Source: Natronorubrum halalkaliphilum (GTDB taxonomy: Archaea; Halobacteriota; Halobacteria; Halobacteriales; Natrialbaceae). From it: a stretch of DNA of 58,748 bases. The notes under the pieces are model-generated. The model had not been told where the DNA came from, did no database searches, and saw only the letters and a list, made by a program, of their open reading frames with translations. The position numbers and the translations under genes are program-made. Positions within the stretch are counted from its first letter, which is position 1; each line of letters starts with the position of its first letter. Location: assembly GCF_009834785.1 (NCBI RefSeq), contig NZ_WUYX01000036.1:1-58748 (forward strand), read 5' to 3'. This document shows, piece after piece, positions 18,325 through 24,231 of this stretch.

Positions 18325-18713
18325 GGCTTGTACACCCGTCCGCGAAAGGTCGCGATTCGTTCATCGCCCTCGTCCGCGACGACGACCTCGTACTCGGCCG
18401 TGCGTCCGCCGTCGTGCGTTTTGTCGGCGGTTGCAGTCAGCACGGTTCCTACTTCGACGGCTTCGAGGTACGAGATATTCGTCTCGAGAGCGACCGCCGT
18501 CTCCCCGTCGGAGTTCGAAGCCGCAGCGAAGGCCGCATCGGCGAGCGAGTAAATTGCGCCGCCGTGTGGCGTCCCGTGAAAGTTCGTCAGGTCGTCGGTG
18601 ACCTCGAGGCGGGTCTTCGCCATCCCCTCCTCGAGGGAGACCAGATCGATTCCGAGCGTTTCACAGTAGGCGTCGCTCTCGATGTGCCGGCGGACAGCGT
18701 CGATATCTGCCAT
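18321..18713 (-). CDS. paaI: PaaI-type hot-dog thioesterase
   Basis: This 130-residue acyl-CoA thioesterase of the PaaI/4HBT group has the signature NFHGTPHGGAIYSLADAAFA (HGG active-site helix), followed by the strands VALETNISYLEAVEVGTVL. In the phenylacetate pathway PaaI hydrolyses stalled CoA esters such as hydroxyphenylacetyl-CoA and frees CoA. The position between the importer and paaABCD supports that role, but the substrate is inferred. Its TGA stop lies inside the end of palindromic element A. A second, divergent copy is at 23795-24181. Confidence 0.87.
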   Translation of the reverse strand: MADIDAVRRHIESDAYCETLGIDLVSLEEGMAKTRLEVTDDLTNFHGTPHGGAIYSLADAAFAAASNSDGETAVALETNISYLEAVEVGTVLTATADKTHDGGRTAEYEVVVADEGDERIATFRGRVYKP

Positions 18714-18782
18714 ACGGTATCACACTCACCCGGGAGTAAAAGTATCTAGTGGAGAACCCGGGAACGATACCGCGTCCCCTCG

Positions 18783-19421
18783 CTAACTAAACAGTTGCTG
18801 GAACAGCGCCGCTTCGGCGCGCCGAAGCCGCTCCAGGAACGCGGATTTGCTGATGCCGAGTTCGTCGGCAACCGCTTCAGAACTGGTTTCCCGCGGAATC
18901 GAGAAGTACCCCAGTTCGAGGGCCGTTCGGACGCACTCCTCTTGAGCCGGCGTGAGGTCCCACCGATGTCCGGAGGGCTCCGTCGTTTCGGCCTGGAGCG
19001 GATAGACGCGCTCGAGTTTGACGCCGACGGTCTCGCCGGCGGCTTCCATGACGCCTTTGAGGACGTCGCGACCGACGACCGCACCGAAGATCATCGCCGC
19101 GCCGTCGCGGTACCGCAGCGTCTCGACGATGAGCCCGCCGTCGATCAACCGGTGGACGACGCAGGGCTCCTTCGAGAGACAGCGGTAGCGATAGCGGCCG
19201 TCCGTTTTCGACACGTGGAGATACGAGATCCGATCGTCCTCGTCGAGCACTCGAGTGAGTGCGTCGCTTTTCGGGGAACTGAACTGGAGCAGATCGTAGC
19301 CGTCGCTGCGGTGTTGTGGCGGCTGGGCACCGATCTCGACGTCGACGGCCCGCGTCGCGTCCGAAAGCGGGCAATCATCGTTCTGAACGCGAAATTCGAC
19401 CGCGAGACATTCATCGATCAT
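18783..19421 (-). CDS. HTH-10 family (bacterio-opsin activator-like) regulator
   Basis: This 212-residue protein has the C-terminal HTH-10 domain typical of haloarchaeal Bat-like regulators (about residues 150-205: LTPAQEECVRTALELGYFSI, ETSSEAVADELGIS, AFLERLRRAEAALFQQL). The N-terminal 145 residues form a beta-rich sensory region (RISYLHVSKTDGRYRY). The gene is divergent from paaA with 100 bp between starts, so it is the best local candidate for the paa operon regulator. The ATG at 19421 is chosen because upstream in-frame sequence is Ser/Arg-rich. Confidence 0.85.
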   Translation of the reverse strand: MIDECLAVEFRVQNDDCPLSDATRAVDVEIGAQPPQHRSDGYDLLQFSSPKSDALTRVLDEDDRISYLHVSKTDGRYRYRCLSKEPCVVHRLIDGGLIVETLRYRDGAAMIFGAVVGRDVLKGVMEAAGETVGVKLERVYPLQAETTEPSGHRWDLTPAQEECVRTALELGYFSIPRETSSEAVADELGISKSAFLERLRRAEAALFQQLFS

Positions 19422-19446
19422 ACCGAGTAGATGTCTTTCGTTATCA

Positions 19447-19521
19447 GTCACCAATATATAAAACCTCGTTATATGGCGGTTAATCCCTAAGGGAGTATAC
19501 AGCGTGTTTTCGGATGAAACG
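19447..19521. promoter_or_regulatory. Divergent promoter region of paaABCD and the HTH-10 regulator
   Basis: The 100-bp gap holds ATATATAAAAC (19453-19463), which read on the minus strand can serve the regulator gene. GTATAC (19495-19500) is centred about 25 nt before the paaA ATG at 19522. Between them is TATGGCGGTT (19472-19481), the same 10-mer found inverted at the liv-type promoter (13327-13336); its first eight bases also occur upstream of the second paaK (22369-22376). Assignment as a binding site is inference. Confidence 0.5.
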
Positions 19522-20463
19522 ATGGACCTGGACACAGTCAAAGAACGCGCGGGGCCGCGGGAGTTCAGCCCCGCCGACGACCTCCCCGAGGAGTACCGGA
19601 AGGCGGCGACCCGGATGATCGAATTCCACGCGAACAGCGAGATAATGGGCGCGTACCTGGAGCGTCCATTCATCCGAGAAGCGCCGAGTATCGATCGCAA
19701 GCTGGCGTTTTCCGCCAAGGTCCAGGACGAGATCGGTCACGGCCAGTTGCTCTACCGCGCCGCGGAGTCACTCGGCGTCAAAACCCGCGAGGAAATGTTA
19801 GACGACCTCGCCAACGGCGACGGGAAGTTCCTCAACTGCTTCCACTATCCGATGGAAAAGTGGCCGGAAACGGCGATGATCGCCTTCTTCGTCGACGGGG
19901 CGGCGATGCGCCGGCAGGCGACGCTCCGACGGACCAGCTGGGAACCATACGCCCACGCGATGGACAAGGTTTGCTTCGAGGAAGGGTTCCACGTCAAACA
20001 CGGCGAGAGCATTCTCGCGGAGTTGATGAACGGCTCGAAGAAAGAACAGGAGATGACCCAGGAGGCCTTCGAAACGTGGTGGCCCCGCATCATCCAGTTC
20101 TTCGGCCCGACCGACGAGCAGAGCACGCACCACGGATTCGCATCCCAGGTCGGTCTGAAACAGAAGTCCAACGACGAACTCCGTACCGCCTTCCTCAACC
20201 AGTACATCCCGAAAGCCGAGAAGTACGGACTCGAGATTCCCGACGAGCCACGCATCCGCGAGAACGACGAGGGCAACTACGAGGTCGTCGAAGACGACCT
20301 GGACTGGGACGAGTTCTTCACGATCGCAAAGAACGAGTACGAACCCGGTGTCGGCCAGATCAACGGCCGAAAAGAGGCACAGGAGGCCGTCGAGTGGGTT
20401 CGTGAAACGATCGAGGGCGGTCCCGTCCCCTCGGGTAACCAGCCGCCACAGGCAGCCGACTAA
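19522..20463 (+). CDS. paaA: Phenylacetyl-CoA 1,2-epoxidase catalytic subunit PaaA
   Basis: This 313-residue diiron monooxygenase subunit converts phenylacetyl-CoA to the 1,2-epoxide. Iron-ligand motifs are visible in the four-helix bundle: Glu39 region (FHANSEIMG), QDEIGHGQL with Glu70 and His73, and EEGFHVKHGE with Glu153/154 and His157. Length matches bacterial PaaA (about 310). The ATG at 19522 gives MDLDTVKERAG; the GTG at 19504 would add six residues. It is first in a five-gene set with 2-bp or overlapping junctions. Confidence 0.95.
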   Translation: MDLDTVKERAGPREFSPADDLPEEYRKAATRMIEFHANSEIMGAYLERPFIREAPSIDRKLAFSAKVQDEIGHGQLLYRAAESLGVKTREEMLDDLANGDGKFLNCFHYPMEKWPETAMIAFFVDGAAMRRQATLRRTSWEPYAHAMDKVCFEEGFHVKHGESILAELMNGSKKEQEMTQEAFETWWPRIIQFFGPTDEQSTHHGFASQVGLKQKSNDELRTAFLNQYIPKAEKYGLEIPDEPRIRENDEGNYEVVEDDLDWDEFFTIAKNEYEPGVGQINGRKEAQEAVEWVRETIEGGPVPSGNQPPQAAD

Positions 20464-20465
20464 CA

Positions 20466-20786
20466 ATGATTTGGGAAGTATTCCGACAGGAGAAGGAAGG
20501 CGAGTATCACACCCACTGCGGAAACGTCCACGCCCCGGACCGGGAGATGGCAAAGCAGTTCGCCGCGATCCAACACGGTCGGCGCAAGCCGACGAACAAC
20601 ATGTGGGTCGTCCCGAAAGAAGAAGTCGGCGAGGTCGACGGAGAGAAGTACTCGTTCGGCGGCACGACCGACAAGAGCTACCGGTGGGCGACGGGGTACA
20701 ACGTCACCGCCGACGACGCGAGCGAGGTCGTCGAATCTTCGGACGAACAGGAAGACGCCGAACGGCGGCGGAGCGAGGTGGCATAA
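20466..20786 (+). CDS. paaB: Phenylacetyl-CoA epoxidase subunit PaaB
   Basis: This 106-residue structural subunit linking PaaAC heterodimers opens with MIWEVFRQEKEGEYHTHCG and continues HAPDREMAKQFAAIQHGRRK. This is the conserved PaaB layout (bacterial homologues begin WEVFIRSKxGLxHKHVGSLHA). The region NMWVVPKEEV is also conserved. The last 25 residues are an acidic haloarchaeal tail. It starts 2 bp after paaA and is immediately followed by paaC (TAA then ATG). Confidence 0.93.
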   Translation: MIWEVFRQEKEGEYHTHCGNVHAPDREMAKQFAAIQHGRRKPTNNMWVVPKEEVGEVDGEKYSFGGTTDKSYRWATGYNVTADDASEVVESSDEQEDAERRRSEVA

Positions 20787-21650
20787 ATGCCCGCCTTCGA
20801 CTCCCCCGCGTCCCTCGACGACGAGCAGGCCGAGGCCCTCGAGGCCCTCCTGTTGGAGCTGGCCGACGACGAGTACGTACAGGCCGAACGCTACACCGAG
20901 TGGCAGGTTCGGGCCCCGACCCTCGAGTCGGATCTCGCGCTCGCGAACAACGCACAGGACGAACTGGGCCACGCCCGACTGTGGTACGACGTCCTGGAAG
21001 ACCTCGGTCACGAGGAACACGAACTGATCTACGAGCGCGAGCCCGACGAATGGCGTCACAGCACGCTTACAGAACGTCCGTTCGACGACGGCGACTGGGC
21101 AGACGTCATCCTGCGACACTACCTCTACGATGTCGCCGAAGAACTGCGCCTCGAGGCCCTCGAGGAGTCCTCGTACGCGAAGATCGCCGACCGCGTCGGC
21201 AAGATCCAAAACGAGGAAGCGTATCACCGCGAACACGCCGAAAACTGGATGGAGCGGCTCGCCGACGACGACGAGAGCAGCGAACGCCTGCAAGATGCCG
21301 TCGACCGGCTGTTCCCCCACGCGCTGACGCTGTTCGAAGCCGGTAGTGCGGATCTCGAGGAAACGATCGTCGAGGCCGGCTTCCGCGACGCCTCGCTCGC
21401 GGAACTTCGCGAGGAGTGGCTCTCGATCGTGGTCCCGTACCTCGACGAACTGGGACTGGAAACGCCGGTCTCGGAGATCATCCAGTACGACGACTACGAC
21501 CTCGAGGTCACGGACGACACCCTGCCCGAGGTTCGCGGTCGGGACGGCACGCACACCGAAGCGTGGGAGGAACTCCACGCGGAGTTCACCAACACCTACC
21601 GCGAACTCGAACGGAGCGAAGCGACGAAGATCATGGCGAAACCAGAATAA
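20787..21650 (+). CDS. paaC: Phenylacetyl-CoA epoxidase subunit PaaC
   Basis: This 287-residue ferritin-fold partner of PaaA stabilises the complex and does not hold the active diiron site in bacteria. It shows NNAQDELGHARLWYDVLEDLGH and, later, KIQNEEAYHREHAENWMERL, both hallmarks of PaaC. It starts directly after the paaB stop codon and overlaps paaD by 1 nt (TAATG), so the operon is translated as a coupled unit. Confidence 0.93.
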   Translation: MPAFDSPASLDDEQAEALEALLLELADDEYVQAERYTEWQVRAPTLESDLALANNAQDELGHARLWYDVLEDLGHEEHELIYEREPDEWRHSTLTERPFDDGDWADVILRHYLYDVAEELRLEALEESSYAKIADRVGKIQNEEAYHREHAENWMERLADDDESSERLQDAVDRLFPHALTLFEAGSADLEETIVEAGFRDASLAELREEWLSIVVPYLDELGLETPVSEIIQYDDYDLEVTDDTLPEVRGRDGTHTEAWEELHAEFTNTYRELERSEATKIMAKPE

Positions 21651-22081
21651 TGAACAGCAATACTCCGGATCCGGAACCGAACCCGAACGCCGACGCCACG
21701 CCCTGTGCGTACACCGAGTACCGCGAGGGAGACGCCGTCGACGAACTTCCCGCCACCGGCGACGGGGCAACCGGCCTCGAGGCCGACGTCTGGGACGCCC
21801 TCTACGAGATCGAGGATCCCGAGATGCCGATCAGCATCGTCGATCTCGGCCTGATCTACGGCGTCAGCGTCGAGGACGGCGCCGTGGCCGTCGACATGAC
21901 GCTAACGTACTCCGGCTGCCCGGCCCGCGACATGCTCACCGGACAGGTCGAGGACGCTGTCGCCGCCGTCGACGGCGTCGAGGACGCCGAGCTACGGCTC
22001 GTCTGGAGTCCGGAGTGGACCGTCGAGATGGTAACGCAATCGGGTAAAAACGACTTACAAGAATTCGGACTGAGCGTATGA
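21650..22081 (+). CDS. paaD: PaaD N-terminal half (MIP18/DUF59 domain)
   Basis: This 143-residue protein consists of a MIP18/DUF59 domain (about residues 45-143: LYEIEDPEMPISIVDLGLIY, TLTYSGCPARDML with Cys90, WSPEWTVEMVTQSGK). PaaD is needed to mature or activate the epoxidase, like other DUF59 proteins in iron-sulfur cluster assembly. In bacteria PaaD continues after an LREYGI-type segment into a zinc ribbon. Here the chain ends at LQEFGLSV, and the ribbon is a separate overlapping gene at 22078-22248. The first 40 residues are an acidic, low-complexity extension. Confidence 0.92.
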   Translation: MNSNTPDPEPNPNADATPCAYTEYREGDAVDELPATGDGATGLEADVWDALYEIEDPEMPISIVDLGLIYGVSVEDGAVAVDMTLTYSGCPARDMLTGQVEDAVAAVDGVEDAELRLVWSPEWTVEMVTQSGKNDLQEFGLSV

Positions 22082-22248
22082 AACGACGCCAGGATCCGAG
22101 CGTCACGACCAGCGGTGAAACTGCGGGCGCGACGTGTCCCTACTGCGAATCGACGAATACGGTCCGCGAGCATCCGAAAGGACCATCGCTCTGTCGGTCG
22201 ATGCATTACTGTAACAGCTGCGAGCAGCCCTTCGAAAAGTTCGAATAA
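22078..22248 (+). CDS. PaaD C-terminal zinc-ribbon half as a separate 56-residue protein
   Basis: An ATG overlapping the paaD stop (ATGA at 22078-22081) opens a 56-residue frame ending in TAA at 22246-22248. It contains GATCPYCESTNTVREHPKG, then PSLCRSMHYCNSCEQPFEKF. This aligns with the C-terminal zinc ribbon of bacterial PaaD, which has CPRC, then FGSTACKALYRC, then PFDYFK. The two CxxC pairs and an extra Cys are conserved. It is probably the zinc-binding half of PaaD acting in trans with the MIP18 half. It is easily missed because of its size. Confidence 0.85.
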   Translation: MKRRQDPSVTTSGETAGATCPYCESTNTVREHPKGPSLCRSMHYCNSCEQPFEKFE

Positions 22249-22360
22249 GCGGCTCGATTCTGCAGAATTTTCCGGCAGCAGTTCGCCTCGAGTGACGACC
22301 CGATACCGGTCGGACTCGAGTGTCACTTCTGTCGTCGATTTCTCGTTCTACAGGGGCGGG

Positions 22361-22380
22361 GGCTAATATATGGCGGATAC
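22361..22380 (+). promoter_or_regulatory. TATATGGCGG motif upstream of the second paaK
   Basis: AATATATGGCGGATAC (22365-22380) lies about 60 bp before the paaK start at 22438 and repeats the TATGGCGG core found in the paaA and liv-type promoters. The AT-rich part may be the TATA box of a transcript with a leader of some 40 nt. The 189-bp gap after the paaD ribbon gene makes a separate promoter likely. Confidence 0.4.
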
Positions 22381-22437
22381 GCCACCCAACTAACCAAAAA
22401 CTATGGTACTCCATCTCGTGGACTCGAGCAGAAATTC

Positions 22438-23721
22438 ATGGTGGAATCCATCGAGTACGCGTCGCGCGACGAGTTGCGAGAGTTACAGTCCGAACGGCTC
22501 CAATCGGCGGTGGCACACGCATACGAGAACGTCCCGTTTTACCGGGACCGACTCGACGATGCCGGCGTTTCACCCGGGGACGTCGAATCGGTCGACGACA
22601 TCGGAACGCTCCCGTTTACCACGAAAGCGGATTTCCGCGCCGAGTATCCTGACGGCTTGTTCGCCGTCGACGACGACGAACTCCGCCGGATTCACGCCTC
22701 CTCGGGGACGACGGGCAAACCCAAGATCGTCGGCTACACCGAGGCCGACCTCGACCTGTGGCACGAGGTGATGGCCCGGTCGATGGCCGCGGCGGGACTC
22801 GACGCGAACGATACGATCCAGAACGCCTACGGCTACGGCCTGTTCACCGGCGGACTGGGTTTTCACGGCGGCGTCGAGGAACTCGGCGCGGCGGTGATCC
22901 CCGCCGGAAGCGGCAACACGCAGCGACAGGTCGACCTCGCACGAGACCTCGAGAGCGACGCGATCGGCTGTACGCCCTCGTACGCGCTCTACTTCGCCGA
23001 GACGGCGGCGGAGATGGGCGTCGATCCGCGCGACCTGTCGATTTCGACGGTGCTCTACGGTGCTGAGCCGTGTACGGATCCGATGCGTGAAGAGATCGAG
23101 GGCCGACTCGGCGCGACCGGAATCGAGAACTACGGCCTCTCCGAGGTGATCGGTCCGGGCGTCGCCGTGGAATGCCACGAGGCCCAGGACGGGATGCACA
23201 TCTGGGAGGACCACTTCTACCCCGAAGTGATCGATCCGCAGACCGGTGAGCCCCTTCCGGAGGGCGAGGAGGGCGAACTCGTGTTGACCTCGCTGTCGAA
23301 GGAAGCGCTGCCCGTGTTGCGGTATCGAACGGGCGACCTCACGACGCTGACCTCCGACGAGTGTGCCTGCGGCCGCACGATGGTCCGAATGGACAGCGTC
23401 ACCGGCCGTGCCGACGACCTCCTCATCGTCCGCGGCGTCAACCTCTACCCCAGCCAGATCGAGGACGTCGTCCTCGAGTTCGACGCCGTCGCCCCCTACT
23501 ACCGGATCGACCTCTACCGCGAGGACACCCTCGATCGACTCGAGTTGACCGTCGAACTCGTCGACGACTTCGACGGCGACGTTGACCGACTCCGTGACGA
23601 ACTGCTCGAACGGTTGCAGAACGCGCTGTCGTTTAGACCGGACGAACTCGAGTTAGCCGAGTACGGAACGATCGAGCGCACGGAAGTCGGGAAGGTAAAG
23701 CGCGTCTACGATCACCGCTGA
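22438..23721 (+). CDS. paaK: Phenylacetate--CoA ligase, second copy
   Basis: This 427-residue adenylate-forming ligase has the same motifs as the copy at 10522-11808: ASSGTTGKPKI at 87-97, YGLSEVIGPG, RTGDLTTL, RADDLLIVRGVNLYPSQIE and ERTEVGKVKRV. The two proteins agree along almost their whole length and differ mainly in the N-terminal 50 residues, the 110-190 region and the last 60. Two PaaK isoforms with different substrate preference or regulation are known in bacteria. This one follows paaABCD on the same strand and is probably the pathway enzyme. Confidence 0.93.
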   Translation: MVESIEYASRDELRELQSERLQSAVAHAYENVPFYRDRLDDAGVSPGDVESVDDIGTLPFTTKADFRAEYPDGLFAVDDDELRRIHASSGTTGKPKIVGYTEADLDLWHEVMARSMAAAGLDANDTIQNAYGYGLFTGGLGFHGGVEELGAAVIPAGSGNTQRQVDLARDLESDAIGCTPSYALYFAETAAEMGVDPRDLSISTVLYGAEPCTDPMREEIEGRLGATGIENYGLSEVIGPGVAVECHEAQDGMHIWEDHFYPEVIDPQTGEPLPEGEEGELVLTSLSKEALPVLRYRTGDLTTLTSDECACGRTMVRMDSVTGRADDLLIVRGVNLYPSQIEDVVLEFDAVAPYYRIDLYREDTLDRLELTVELVDDFDGDVDRLRDELLERLQNALSFRPDELELAEYGTIERTEVGKVKRVYDHR

Positions 23722-23794
23722 TCGCAGAGTTCGCCCCACATCGCCTCCGGCGTCAGCGCCCACATTTATTACCCCTCGCGAGCCACCGTTTGGC

Positions 23795-24181
23795 ATGGAC
23801 ATCGAAGCCTTCTTCGAGGGAATGCCGTTTGCATCCATGCTTGGAATCGACGTCACCGAATGCGCCGACGGCCACGCGGAGGGCCGCCTCGAGATGACCG
23901 AGGAACTCTCGTGGAACGAGGATCAGCTGATGGCCCACGGCGGGGTTACCTTCACGCTCGCGGACACCGTCGGCGGCGCGGCGCTGGTCTCGGAGGTCGA
24001 CCAGCCCGTTCCGACGATCGATATGCGGATCGACTACCTCTCGGCCGGAACGGGCGACCTGTACGCGGAAGCGGATGTCGTCCGCTGTGGCAGCGACGTC
24101 GGCGTCGTCGACGTCGACGTCTACGCCGAAGATGACGACACGCATATCGCCGACGCTCGCGGCGTCTACAAGACGGGATAG
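23795..24181 (+). CDS. PaaI-type hot-dog thioesterase, second copy
   Basis: This 128-residue 4HBT/PaaI-group protein has the HGG-type helix QLMAHGGVTFTLADTVGGAA, then VPTIDMRIDYLSAGTGDLYA. It starts 73 bp after the second paaK and is likely co-transcribed with it. It differs clearly from the copy at 18321-18713 around the active site (MAHGGVTFT against PHGGAIYS), so different acyl-CoA substrates are likely. It could release CoA from dead-end phenylacetate intermediates. Confidence 0.85.
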   Translation: MDIEAFFEGMPFASMLGIDVTECADGHAEGRLEMTEELSWNEDQLMAHGGVTFTLADTVGGAALVSEVDQPVPTIDMRIDYLSAGTGDLYAEADVVRCGSDVGVVDVDVYAEDDDTHIADARGVYKTG

Positions 24182-24231
24182 TTCGATCCACGGTCCGTTC
24201 GACGCGAGGCAGTTGTGGTGGCCGAGGCCGA

